Assembly: GCA_013398055.1 (NCBI GenBank)
Contig: VZRS01000483.1
Span: 280,290-344,289 of the forward strand
DNA: 64,000 nucleotides
Source: Ifrita kowaldi
Lineage: Eukaryota; Chordata; Aves; Passeriformes; Cinclosomatidae
Direction: 5' to 3'
Position 1 is the stretch's first letter; each line of letters begins with the position of its first letter. Below, piece by piece: positions 47,912 to 59,234 of the stretch. Position numbers and translations under genes: made by a program. Below the pieces are notes generated by a model, which made no database searches, had not been told where the DNA came from, and saw only the letters and a list, made by a program, of their open reading frames with translations.

Positions 47912-49213
47912 ATGGCCGCGGCGGGGACAGAGCTGCCCGGCGGCAACGCCAGCGCCAACCAGAGCGCAGCTGACCCCACGGTGTCGCGGGACGTGTGGGT
48001 GGTGGGCATGGGCATCCTCATGTCGGTGATCGTGCTGGCCATCGTCTTCGGCAACGTGCTGGTGATCACGGCCATCGCCCGCTTCCAGCGCCTGCAGACT
48101 GTCACCAACTACTTCATCACCTCGCTGGCCTGCGCCGACCTGGTCATGGGGCTGGCCGTGGTGCCCTTCGGGGCCTGCCACATCATCATGGAGATGTGGA
48201 AGTTCGGGAACTTCTGGTGCGAGTTCTGGACCTCTCTGGACGTGCTGTGCGTCACGGCCAGCATCGAGACCCTGTGCGTCATCGCCGTGGACCGGTACTT
48301 CGCCATCACCTCCCCGTTCAAGTACCAGAGCCTGCTGACCAAGGGCAAGGCGCGCGTGGTCATCCTGGTGGTGTGGGTGGTCTCGGCCCTGACCTCCTTC
48401 CTGCCCATCCAGATGCACTGGTACCGGGCAGACCACGAGGACGCCATCCGGTGCTACGAGAACGAGATGTGCTGTGACTTTTTCACCAACCAAGCCTACG
48501 CCATCGCCTCCTCCATCATCTCCTTCTACCTGCCCCTCGTCGTCATGGTCTTCGTGTACGCCAGGGTCTTCCAGGTGGCCAAGAAGCAGCTGCGGAAGAT
48601 AGACAGGAGCGAGGGGAGGTTTCACACCCAGAACAAGGAGCAGGAGCAGAAAGGGGGAGCCGGGCACCGCCGCTCCTCCAAGTTCTTCTTGAAGGAGCAC
48701 AAGGCCCTCAAAACCCTGGGCATCATCATGGGCACCTTCACGCTGTGCTGGCTGCCCTTCTTCATCGTCAACATCGTGCACGTCATCCAGGACAACATCA
48801 TTCCCAAGTACGTGTACATCCTCCTGAACTGGCTGGGCTACGTCAACTCTGCCTTCAACCCCCTGATCTACTGCCGGAGCCCCGACTTCAGGTACGCCTT
48901 CCAGGAGCTGCTGTGCCTGCGCAGGTCCGCCCTGAAGATGTACGCGAACGGCTACTCCAACAGCAACGGCAGGAGCGACTTCAACGAGGAGGACAACGGC
49001 TACCCCCTGGCCTCGGATAAAGCCTGCGACTTGCTCTGCGAGCAGGGCTCCTTCCCTCACCCCGAGGACTTTTTGCACGGCAAAGGTACTGTGCCCGGCG
49101 GGGAGGGGGCTGGGGGCTCCGGCGCGGCACGCGGGGGTTGTACAGAGGAGCTTTTCCAAGGAAAATCGAGCTCCTTTAATAACAACAGTGATTCTCTTCT
49201 AGAGAGCGCCTGA
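47912..49213 (+). CDS. ADRB2: Beta-2 adrenergic receptor
   Basis: Plasma-membrane GPCR for adrenaline and noradrenaline that couples through Gs to adenylyl cyclase. The frame is intronless, 433 codons, with Kozak context GCCATGG. The human protein has 413 residues. Visible landmarks: N-terminal sequons at N12 and N16; N48 in TM1; D76 in TM2; C103-C181 disulfide pair; ligand aspartate D110; DRY at 127-129; TM5 serines 200, 201 and 204; PKA site RRSS at 253-256; CWLPFF at 279-284; N287; N306; NPLIY at 316-320; palmitoyl cysteine C335. H290, Y302 and the D189/K299 pair fit beta-2, not beta-1. Against human, loop 3 is three residues shorter, the loop-2 NxT sequon is NEM here, and the tail is about 26 residues longer with a Gly-rich insert. 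The usual terminal DSLL is followed by E-S-A before the stop. The frame is open upstream into the gap, but this ATG matches the known N-terminus by alignment. Confidence 0.98.
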   Translation: MAAAGTELPGGNASANQSAADPTVSRDVWVVGMGILMSVIVLAIVFGNVLVITAIARFQRLQTVTNYFITSLACADLVMGLAVVPFGACHIIMEMWKFGNFWCEFWTSLDVLCVTASIETLCVIAVDRYFAITSPFKYQSLLTKGKARVVILVVWVVSALTSFLPIQMHWYRADHEDAIRCYENEMCCDFFTNQAYAIASSIISFYLPLVVMVFVYARVFQVAKKQLRKIDRSEGRFHTQNKEQEQKGGAGHRRSSKFFLKEHKALKTLGIIMGTFTLCWLPFFIVNIVHVIQDNIIPKYVYILLNWLGYVNSAFNPLIYCRSPDFRYAFQELLCLRRSALKMYANGYSNSNGRSDFNEEDNGYPLASDKACDLLCEQGSFPHPEDFLHGKGTVPGGEGAGGSGAARGGCTEELFQGKSSSFNNNSDSLLESA

Positions 49214-49790
49214 AACCTAATGGCTGCAGGAAACCCCAAACTCCAACTCTCTGCAAAGCGGGGCCGGCCCCGGGCAGGGCGGAGGGGCTGCCGGCAGCAT
49301 CCCCCTGTTCGGGGCACGGCCCGGGGGTCCTTTAGCGGGGTGGGGGATGCGAGGCTGTGCAGAATGCTCGTCCCTGGAGGGACTTCCCGGCCGTGGCCGG
49401 GACTGAACTACCGCATGACCTTGCCGGGAGCTGGGAGCGGGGCTGGATCCCCCCCTGCACCGGTGGCAGCTCCGCGGGGCTGCTCCCGGTGCCTTTCTCA
49501 CAAGCCAGCTGGCGGCCGTGGGGGTAGCAGGACACCTGGGGCGGGGGGATTGTCCAGCCCAGGGGACTGTGCGGAGGTGGCATCGTGCGACAAACGGCGG
49601 GGAGGGGATGCAGCGAGCGGGGCTGAGCGCGGCTCGGCGGGGCAGGCTCGGGGCTGCTGCCGGCACTGGCACAGTTTGATCCCCGCCCAGGAACTGCGAA
49701 CGCTTGGCGGGGTTTTGTTTTGCCGAGTGCTACGGGACTTTCTGCAGAAAAAAAAAATAAATAATACAAATAAAGGGAGCGTTTGCCTAG
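49214..49790 (+). other. ADRB2: Probable ADRB2 3' untranslated region
   Basis: It starts after the TGA stop at 49211-49213. Two AATAAA hexamers at 49756-49761 and 49769-49774 are followed by a G/T-rich stretch (GTGAGCCCGTGACTGTGGGG), the usual downstream element. This gives a 3' UTR of roughly 570 bases, similar to mammalian ADRB2. Strongly CpG-rich sequence fills the UTR. The end point is predicted, without transcript evidence. Confidence 0.6.
49756..49774 (+). terminator. ADRB2: Paired poly(A) signals AATAAA
   Basis: Two overlapping-cluster AATAAA hexamers (49756 and 49769) lie 543-561 bases past the ADRB2 stop. They are the first such hexamers downstream of the gene. Cleavage is expected 10-30 bases later. 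Confidence 0.6.
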
Positions 49791-50380
49791 AATGTGAGCC
49801 CGTGACTGTGGGGCTTAGGAATGTGGCACTGGGAAGTCGGGTGACACGCGGCGGCAATCGCAGCCCAGCGCTTTGCGGCCAACCAAAAGCTTGTAAAGCG
49901 CCCGGTTTGTTTAACTCCCGGGCTCGGATGACAGCGAGCCCAGGGAGGTGGGAGGGGAGGAGGTTTGGATTTTCCATGGCACCTTGGAAGCGCAGCTCCG
50001 ACCGCGGGACGGCTGCAGGTCGCTCGCGGTGGGTGCGGAGGGGTTTTTGCCCCGTGTGCCCGGCTCTGCCAGGTGTCCCGGGCAGGACAGGGCTGGCTCT
50101 CCGGGGACAGGACACTCCCTGGCTGGAGGGGAGCGGCGATTTGGGCTGGGGACGCACCCCGGTGCCACAGGCTGGACCCGCGGCCGGGAGGATGTGCAAG
50201 TGCGGGGTTCTTTCAGGAATACTCGGGAAAGGTGCAGGAAAAGCCGCTCCCGGGAGCTGCCGGTGCTCCGGGGACCGCGGTGTCCCGGGGGATGCTCGGG
50301 AGCCCCCGCATTTCCACGGGGGTGTTGGTGGCGTTGTCGCTGGGGCCGTGCCGTGGTCAGTTTGGGGTGTGGGGGTCGCT

Positions 50381-50401
50381 GGGTGGGTGGTGGGTGGTGG
50401 G
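50381..50401 (+). other. Predicted G-quadruplex motif
   Basis: GGGTGGGTGGTGGGTGGTGG plus a final G provides four GGG runs with loops of 1-4 bases, a canonical intramolecular G4 pattern. It lies about 0.6 kb beyond the predicted ADRB2 poly(A) site. Confidence 0.6.
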
Positions 50402-50723
50402 TGAGCAGCCCGGAGCTGAGTCCTGATGCAGGAGGAGGCAGAGGGGCTTTGGGGCAGCGCCGTGCCCCGTCTCGGGGGGGCTGTGCTGGGATGGGGGTGG
50501 AGCGGGGTTTTGGGTTACCGACACCTCCCGGCAGTCCCCGTGTGGCCTCGGCTCTCCCGGCTGCTCTCAGGAGCTGCCCCGAGCTCCGGTGCCGACAGGG
50601 CAGGAGGGGCATCCCCCCGGGTGGGCAGGGAGCAGGGAGGGTGGGTGTCATGGCTGCTGCTCTCCGCTGCTGCGAGGTGTGGGGACAAACTCCTCGAGCC
50701 CTCACACCCCTCAGGGTAAAACC

Positions 50724-50770
50724 CTCGGTGTAGGTGCACACTCGGTGTAGGTGCACACTCAGTGTAGGTA
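50724..50770. repeat. 17-bp tandem repeat, about 2.8 copies
   Basis: CTCGGTGTAGGTGCACA starts at 50724 and 50741, with a partial, slightly changed copy at 50758. It sits at the edge where CpG-rich sequence ends. Confidence 0.92.
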
Positions 50771-53700
50771 CTCACAGCAGATGCAATTTAGCTCAGTGCA
50801 GGCTGTGATTATTAAATAGCATTAGGGGAAATGAGAATTAACCTTTGATTGCAGAGATCAATATCTCCTGCCTTGTTTTATCTCCTGTATTTTGGTTCTT
50901 GCCAGTCACTTCTCCTCTGCAATGCCCAGGGCGCCGTGGGTTTGAGGGTAGCAAGGGCACAGAGGGACGAGGTGTCCCGCAGTGATGGGATCAGGCCAGC
51001 CCCCAGGAGGTTCAAATTCTCACCAGTTTGAGGTAGGACCCTCTGGCACAGAGAATTCCCATGCCCACGGCTCTGTTGTGGTTTGTATTTTCACTGTGAT
51101 TAACTATTTGCATTTCAGTAGCACTCGTGAAGCAGGATTTGTTGTCCAAATAATCGCTCTGGTTTTTTGGCTGCCTCTTCTTACTTCAGATATTGTGGCT
51201 GTGGGTAGCCAAAGCTGAGTTGAGCAAGTGATTATTTGCAGAAGCACTCCATCATCCAGAGCATGTGGATGTGGAAGGGACAGGGAATTTTGGGCTGTTT
51301 GTACTGGACAAATGACCTCAGTACTGCAAAGCTCAGTGCCCTGGGCGTTGCACAGGCGCACACCAGCACCTGGGGGTTGTGTCCCCTCCGTGTCCCCACC
51401 TCTGTGGCAGTGGCACGGGGTACAAGCCAGCAGCACAGCATTTGCTTTGGCCTGCTCTGTTTGTAGGAAGAATTTAATATTTGTCACTGATTTCCCCCGG
51501 ATGAAATCACCACTGTGTGTTTTGTCAGATGTGTTTAAGCTGAGCCAACTCTCTGCCAGTGTAAAATCCTAAAATCCAATTTAAGCAGCGACTCCTGATT
51601 TCAGTGCTCCATTTTTTAATGTGTCTCTAAAACTATCTTTTTAATATAAAATATTTTAGCAGGACAAAGCTTTTCCTTTCCAACCATGGAAAGGTTTGGC
51701 TTTGGTGCCAGAATATTTTTTTCTCCAATATTTCTCTCTGTTGATTCCAGAACAGCATAGTTTCTATTTAATATTGCCTTAGAGGAAACAAATCAGTTCT
51801 TCAACACCCAGACTCCAAGCTTGAGGTTTCCTGCCAGGTTAAATTCTAGCTGAGCTTTGGTGCCTCTAACTTTTCTCCCTGCATCACCTCCCTGCATCCT
51901 TGTTGGCCTGAGTTTCCTGCCCCTTTTCCGAAGGTCCTAGACTCTCGTTTTTTCCCTGAATTCCAGACAAAACTCTCTGTCCTGCCAGCCTTGTTTTCTC
52001 CCCTGCTGGCTCCTGCACCTTTAATTCCAGTTCCTGCTGCCCGGAGTCTCAAACCGCCCCCCCAGAGTGAGGCAAGGGCTCTGTCCCTCCCTTTGCCAGC
52101 CCGGTGTTTATTTTCCCTGGGAGATAAATCCATTTCCTAAGGAGATGGCTTTATGAGCACGTTCATTCCTCTGGCAGGAGGGAGCATGGCCTGCCCTGCC
52201 TGTTCCCTTCTCTGCTCTCTGTCAAAGTGCCACCCTAAAAGCAGCAGGGAAGCCGAGGTTTCCTGACCGGGCAGTGCCTGGCGGTGTCCCTGGGCTGAAA
52301 GGGGACCCGGGGAAGGGGCTGCTGCTCTTGTCGCAGCGTTCCCCCCGTGTTGCCCTCCCCAGCTGCCTGTGCAGAGGCTCCCAGCGCTGGGGCAGCCCCT
52401 TGGCTGACCCCACTGTTTGGTAACTCCTCAGCTCTGCAATGGGAGCGGGACCCAGAGCGGTTCTGCAGGTTCAGGGCAGCACAGGCTCTTGAGAAAAGCT
52501 GGCCTGGCCTGGCTGTTGTTCTCAGCAGACAGGCAGTGCCACTCCAGGCTCCCTGAGATGGGTGTTTCGCAAGATGAGTGTTCCTTCCGTCGCTGCTGTC
52601 ACACTCTGCTTGGTTTCTCAGCTCCACGGCCACCTCGGCAGCTCCTCCCTGTGCAAAAATCTCTTCCAGTGTGAAAGCCTGGTTCTCTCTGAGACTCCAA
52701 CCCAGCAGCCCCAGCATTTCCCCCCTTGTTACACTTTTATTGCAGCTCTTCTGAAAGCAAACACGAGCACTCATCCCCCCTGCTGGGGGCAAAGAGAGCA
52801 TTTTGCAATGAACACAGCCCGGCCTGTGAGGATGCTCTCACTTGGCCACACCCTCTCATCAACACATTTCTGTGGGGCACCAGCTGCCCCCACAGCGGCC
52901 TGGAGGTGCTTTTTGTCCTATTCCAGAGCGGGGCAGGAATATCCCAGCAGCACTGGCTCCTAGGAGATGCTGTTCCTACAGCTGGTGGCACGGGCAACCA
53001 GCGGAACAACCTCTCCCTGTCGTACCCTCGAGTTTGCCTGGCACAAACAAAGCCCAGCCAGCTCAGCTGGGGTTTTAGGGACACAGCCTGGGTCCAGACA
53101 GAGCTGGAAACTGGAGTTTCCACAGCTTGGAAGGAGGTTCTCTCTCCTGGAGTGTTGTAAGAGCAGGACACAACCCCGATCCCCCTGGATCCGGCAGCTG
53201 GAATTGCCGTGGGTAAAGGTGCCGAATCAAGCACAGTATTTAAGGGGGCACCGAGCTTTTCAAAACTTTCACATGAAAAAACTGGATTTGCTGCTCCTTC
53301 ATGCATGAAATCTCAGTTTTCCTATTTTCCCTATGGAAAGGAGCATCCAGCAGAATTTCTGTACGATGTTGCCAGTGCCAGAGTGAGAGGACTGGGAAAG
53401 ATTTCCTTGTTTCCTGTCCTTGGTAAGGTCGTTTTTGCACAAGTGCATACATAGATATCTGTGTGTGTGTCCATTATCTGTGCCCAGCAATGTAGATCTG
53501 TACACAAACAGGGAAATGGAAAGACTTTGCTGTGCCAGCTCAATGCAGAGATGAAGATCTGTATGTTCAAAACTCGGAGTATTTATTGCAGGTCCTACTG
53601 ACTGACGTTGTGTTTAAACAAAGAGGATTTATGGGGTTTATGCTCTAGTCCAGTGTCCTTGCTTAAAGCCATTTCTCCCATATTTTCCATCATTTTCCCA

Positions 53701-56317
53701 GTGAATCCTTCAGGGCTCATTAAGGAAAACCAACACCTCAAGGAGCAGGGAGGAAACACAGTGTGGACAAAAATGTCATGAATTTATGCAGTGCTTTGAG
53801 CCCTGGCAATGAGGACGGGGCTGTGGGTGCTCAGCACTCTCTGCTTTTCCCCTCTCCCATCAGGTTTTGCAGACAGGGGTTTAAAACCCCACCTGCTTCT
53901 CTGTTTGGACTGGCAACAGTGGCAGCCTTGGATGGCTCCTGTGCTCCCATGGCAGCACTTCCAGCAGCTGGGAGGGTTTAATCCTCTGTTGCTGGTCACC
54001 AGTGCCAGATCCCCTGGGACTGCGAGGGAGCTGCAGCTTCCCCAGCTGTGGGGGTTCAGGATTTGGGCTGGAAGAAGGTGATGGGGTGACTTGTCCTGCA
54101 GGAACGGGGTCCAGCAGCACGGTGTGGCAGGACTTAGGAGTTTTTTAGGATTAAAAAGCTCATGGAGGTGTTTCTTTGGAGAAGTACCCAATCTCCTGGC
54201 CTGTCCTCTGTTACTTGTTGTCCTGATGTCCCTCTTGCTTCAGGTGGGGGTGAGGAAAGACCATGTGTGATGCAAAGCAGGATCCCAGCCCAGCATGTTG
54301 CAATGACAAGGATTTTGTGCCCTTTGTGCCACTTAAGCCCACGGTGGAAGCCTTGGCAGCAGAGGCCACTGTGTGCTGCGAGGCTTCTCCTTTGCACAAA
54401 CAACAGCAGGGAATTGTGCAGCTCGGACAGGGGGAGATTGCACCAGGCACTTCCAAAACACATCAGATGCCCAAATCATAATCATTTGTGCTTTCCAGGG
54501 ATACAGAGCCCCAGCCATCGCTGACTGCAGGAAGAAAAAATCAGCCAGACCTTCAGCATGTGTGGGGGAGCAGCAGCTGCCACCCATCTTTCTCTATTCC
54601 TGTTAAAACAGGACATTCCTGCAGGGAATATTTCACATCCCATCCTGGAATGGTGGTTGGTCTTAAGAGGTGCTCAGAGCCAGTCCTGATTTCCCAGCAC
54701 GAGGTGATTGCCCCGAGGATCCCAGCAGCCCCTCCTGGCTCTGGTCCTCCAGGAATGCCAAAGGAAAGGCCTTGGGGAGCCACAGTGGCCACTGGCAGAG
54801 CCTGAGGGCTCACAAACACAATTCCACAGGCACTGAAGCCACAGCAAGGGGATCTCCCAGCCCTAAAAACAATCCCTCAGCGGCTCAGGGAGGTTCAGGC
54901 TCTGCAGCCTCAGCCCAGGCCTGAGAAATGCATAAACAGCAAGTGGCCTCTGGCAAGGCCCTGCCAAGTCCTTTTTCCGTCATGTAAATATTTTTTCCTC
55001 TTAAGTGTATGCGAGTGTGAAAAACTTCTCCTTAATATTTTTTTTTTCCTCCCTGGCTGAAGGAAATGCTTGTTCATCCCTGGGTGGGAGCAGCTTCATC
55101 TTGAAATGTTGCAGCTGAAGAGCCACGCTGCCGAAAACATTTCTTATCACCCCCAAAGCCATCCTGCAACCAGATTAATGGTGCCTGTCAGGACACGACC
55201 TCCTTGGTGGCTGTTGGATGGAGGTCCCATGGGACAGCAATTTGGGAGGCAGCCTTGAAGAAGTCTTCAGAAGCAGTGCAAAATATCCCTGGGGTTACAG
55301 GGCTCCAGAGCCTGAAAGTCCCACCCTGTTGTGTTGGACATGTGAGTGGAAATGTGAGGCAGTTTTTTCTGAGAAAAACTGCAGCCCTAAATCAGTTTCT
55401 TGCTGCCTGACCCTGAAATCAATTGTTTTTTTCATCTCAGAAGTCATATTTTCTGATAGTTGGTCGTGACAGGAAGTGTGTCTGCACATAGCAGAGCTGT
55501 GGGAGCCCCAAAATATCTGCAGGGGAGCAGGGTGGGGGAACTGGGTCAGTTCACTGGGGAATCTGTTCTCAGTACTCAGAGCTTCCCTCCCTCACCTGCT
55601 TAGGAAGGGCTGGGATCAGGCTGCCACCCCTCATTCCCAGCCCTCTGCCAGCCGAGCTCTGTCTCGTGAGAATCAGTTGTTGTTGCTGCTCGTGGTTTCT
55701 GAGGCGAAAAGTACCAGTGCCTTGTGCAAGAGAACGATGCTGAGATAAACCTGTATCAGCCTGGCCTGGTGGTGAGGCCTCAGCAGAACCCAAACCCTGC
55801 CCTGATGCTCTGCCTTGGCACGAGAGTGGCTCGTGACCTCCTTTAGAGAGCCAAGCCAGGCTCATGAGCTGGGGTTCAGCTTTACAGACAAAAAAATCAC
55901 TTTGGCACAGCACTGAGGCAGAGGGGAGCTGCAGAGGGCAGGAAAAAGGGAGAGCACAAGCACAGGGAGAAGGTTTGTGACTCACAACGACGAGGCCATC
56001 CCTCAGTGACGTGATTTGCACAGCTCAGTCAGAGCTGGCTCCGTGCTCCCCTGTCCCTCCGGGGCTCCCTGCTGCAGAGAAAGCCCCTTCTTAAACGGGG
56101 ATCCTCGGGGCTCCTATTTATAGCAGGGAAGGTGCTCCAGGAGAGGCTCCCAGCCCTGATGAACATCTCCCCGGGAGCAGGGCATGGGCAGGCTGTTCCC
56201 CTGCAGCCCCGGCCCCTCCTGCTGACATTTGCCAGGCTGGAAGGGACAGCGGCGTCTCCCTGGTGCCGCAGGTGGTGCCACAGGAGGTGGTGACACAGCC
56301 TGGCAGGGCCGGGAGGA

Positions 56318-56361
<44 letters not shown>

Positions 56362-57600
56362 TGCCCAGCCCCTTCCATGGTGGGAAGCGAGGGCAGCGTG
56401 CTGTTCCCAAAAGGAAAGGTCAGAGCTGGGGGTGAGGAGCCTCCAGGGCAGAGCCAGCAGGGCTGGGACAGTGATTTCGAGGCAGGACTTGGGGATGTTG
56501 GCCAGGAGAGACAGAAATTGTGGCCAGGAGAGACAGAATTAATTGAGGATGGGAGGAAAGGATTGTTGGTTTGAAGGGAAGCATGGAAGGCTCTGCAGGA
56601 GTGCAGGATGAACAATTCCTACCAGCCTGGAATGTCCCCCTGGCCCTCGGAGGGACCCAGGATGGGGTGCTGGGTCCATTGCAGCTGCTCAGGGTTGGTC
56701 TCAGGCTGGGCTGGCTCCAGCCCTCAGTGCCAGGGGCAAACCACAGCTGGGCTTGGACTCACTCCTGGGGCTGCAGGGTGGGATTTCCCTTTACTGCAGT
56801 GAGATGGGAATTTTCCTTTCCTATATCATTTACAACACCAGAGGCTTGCAATAAACTCAGAGTGGATTCAGGGATGGTTTCTTTCTCTGCCCAAAAATTC
56901 CATTTAGCGCTCAAAACTTGGAAGGACAAAGGTAATGATAAAACTGGACAACTCTTTCAGGACACATTTGGACAACTGCAGCTGTCTAAGGAGGCTCCCA
57001 TCAGCTCTGCCATGAAAGTCATAAATCCAGTACTGACTGGTGATGGAAAGAGAAGGGATCTCTGGACTATTGGTAAAGGGAAAGGCGGAGGCAACCAAAT
57101 AAGAGAGGCAAAGTGAAATATAGCCCAAGGAGAGTGTAAAAAGATGGGGAAACAATTCGAGATGAGAAATCAGTCCTAGGAGCGAAACTCAAGAGGCTGG
57201 ATCCCCTGGAAAGGGAGGGAGATGGCAGGAATGGATTGCAGCAGGGCTGGGAAATGCCGTGAGAGCAGGATCTGCATTTCAGTGCAGGATCTGCAGCTCA
57301 GTGCAGGCAGCCTGAGCGGTGCCTCTGCCCTCCCACGTTGGCCATTCCCCTGTCTGCTCCGGAGCTTTGTGGGGAGGATGGTTGCCTCTGGAACGAGCAG
57401 TAGCTTTGCTTCCTTCTCGGAGCTGCTCTGCTGTCTGCCAAGGCACGGCTGGGAGGGCGTGGAGCAGGCGTTCCTGTCATTCTGGAGCCGTGGATGCCTT
57501 TGGGGTGAGTGTGTGACAGGTATGGAGACAACCCAGGACAGCCGTGCTGCCCCCTGGCCCTGCACGGGCATGGCCTCGGTGATGAGGAGGTGGCAATGGG
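50771..57600. other. Intergenic DNA downstream of ADRB2
   Basis: About 6.8 kb without a recognisable gene or CR1 copy. It includes a hexamer microsatellite at 56319-56360, a short TG run near 53459 and ordinary A/T-rich patches. SH3TC2, the usual downstream neighbour of ADRB2, was not recognised here. Confidence 0.45.
56319..56360. repeat. (ACAGGG)n microsatellite, 7 units
   Basis: Seven uninterrupted ACAGGG hexamers. In the plus frame they translate to a Gly-Gln/Gly-Thr dipeptide run, which inflates chance open frames here. Confidence 0.97.
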
Positions 57601-57668
57601 GAATCACAGAACCACTGAGGTTGGGAAAGACCTCTCAGATCATCGAGCCCAACCTTTAACCACTTTGC
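57601..57668 (-). repeat. CR1 LINE tail, short
   Basis: AATCACAGAACCACTGAGG, TTGGGAAAGACCTCTCAG and ATCATCGAGCCCAACC in order are the CR1 3' tail in reverse complement. The element is truncated to about 70 bases. Confidence 0.8.
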
Positions 57669-58685
57669 CAGCCCAAAGAGTTGGAGGAGAAATGGGGTTT
57701 TCCCAGCTGAAGGGCTGTGGGAAGGGGTTGGGTACCTGGGATGCTGCTGGGCTTTGGCACTGGTGTTGCTCCCAGGAGTTCTGCTGCTCTTAGTTTGCTC
57801 TTTATTTATCACCCTGGGGTGTCTCCACCCCAGTGCCAGGGGAGTTGTCCAAGACAAGTGTCCAGCCTAATTCATACTCCCAGAGCCAGGAAGGGGAATG
57901 TTGGTTTATTTTTAATGACAATCCCCTCTGCCTTGTGCTGTGGGGCTCCAGTTTCAGGAAAAGCAGGGAAAAAACAACCCCAAGCACATGAAACCATTCT
58001 GCTTTTACCTGCAAATGGCATCAAATGTGTGCATGATGCCAGCCAGGAGCTGTGGTTGGTTTGGAAGGGATAGGTCAGCGTTGTCACCTCTCCTGCTGTG
58101 TCCACCACACTTGTCCCCGTGCTGACTGGGGCTGTGGCCGTGCTGTTTCCAGTGCCCCAGGGAACATGAGCTGTCACTGTCACTTTGCTGAGGTGCTTTA
58201 TCCTTGGATAGCCCCAGAGGAGGTGAGGAGTGGCCCAGGGAATTCCAGACTTCCCACGGGAAGGTGGCAACCCACGGGATAGGGACCTGGGCAGGACCGT
58301 GGCTGTATTAGGGGTGTGAAGCATGGCCCAAATCTGGACAGGAGCTCCAGTGATGTGCGAGGAGCCCTTGGAGCATGGAGATGTCTGTCCAGTGTCCATA
58401 TCCACCCCTGAAAAGCAGCTGCCTGGGTTCTGCAGTCCCTGGGTGGAGATGGTGCTGCTGCTGACACACACAGAGGACTTGGCGGTGCCCAGATGTTCCT
58501 CCCGGCTTTGTGTGTAATTCCTCAAGACCTCAGTCCTGTCTGAGGCACAAAGGCTTTGGCTGGCTGAGCGGCAGGAAGGCAGAAATGCAGCGTGAAGGTG
58601 TGACCCTGCTCCGAGGTGACAAACAGCAGGACCCAGATTAGAAACCAGTGTGTGCCCCGGTGACTCATCGCCCATCCCGGTGCCA

Positions 58686-58731
58686 CCTGCCACTGCCGCC
58701 TGCCAGGACCTGCCACTGCCGCCTGCCAGGA
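58686..58731. repeat. 23-bp tandem repeat, 2 exact copies
   Basis: CCTGCCACTGCCGCCTGCC plus AGGA is repeated exactly at 58686 and 58709. Confidence 0.95.
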
Positions 58732-59234
58732 CCCTGCTGCCTGCAAGGGCACTGTCCCTGCTCACATTCCCAGGAGCTGGGAGAGAAGATGCTTCCCAAT
58801 TACCACACATTGCCCGTCCTTGGCCGCCTCAGCAGGAATCTGAGCCCCAGCCCGATGCAGACGCACTCAAGGATGAAACCCTTCTCTCTCTTTGCCTGTT
58901 TTGAGGGTGTCTGGGAGACACTTCCCTCGAGATCTTTCAGATCACAGAGGAGATGAGACACCAGAGCTGGACCCCCGAAGGATAAGACACAATCCTTTGC
59001 TCCAGTCGTGCAGTCCTTGCCTGGCAGTAGTAGAAAGCCATTTTCTGTTGTATTTTTTCAGTCTTGAGTAATCCTAACCTAGAAGCGATTGCATCCCCTG
59101 CGATTTTATTTCATTAACCTTAAGTACCTGCTAAATTCTCTTCCTCCAGCCGCTGAGGAAACAGGTTGTGTTTGCAGAGATCTTTCTTCCTTCCCCCTCC
59201 CCTCACCCCCGATGTGATTCATCCGAGGGTGCCT

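Larger units (their letters stand above)
47891..50710. other. GC- and CpG-rich island spanning ADRB2 and 1.5 kb beyond
   Basis: CpG dinucleotides are frequent across the coding sequence, the 3' UTR and on to about 50.7 kb, then drop abruptly. The surrounding intergenic DNA is CpG-poor. The long open frames seen here on both strands (for example + 49220-50404 and - 49911-50756) are by-products of the high GC content and show no domains. Confidence 0.75.

Noticed and set aside
49083..49090. Possible splice donor (AAAGGTACTG) in the ADRB2 tail
   Set aside because: The residues across it, GTVP and the later DSLL, align with the intronless human tail in the same frame, so no intron is needed.
47273..49159. 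628-codon minus-strand frame opposite ADRB2
   Set aside because: It is the antisense shadow of the ADRB2 coding strand and includes the N run. The His/Asp/Val-rich translation is an artefact of high GC3 codon use.
49220..50404. 394-codon plus-strand frame directly after ADRB2, and a 281-codon minus frame overlapping it
   Set aside because: Stop codons are rare here because the DNA is very GC-rich. Arg/Gly/Pro-heavy translations on both strands lack any domain, so these are not genes on present evidence.
57872..58810. 312-codon minus-strand open frame, the longest one outside ADRB2 and its GC-rich surroundings
   Set aside because: No recognisable domain, membrane pattern or repeat family. 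Ser/Thr/Pro-rich composition overlaps tandem repeats, and opposing frames are equally open. It reads as a chance frame.
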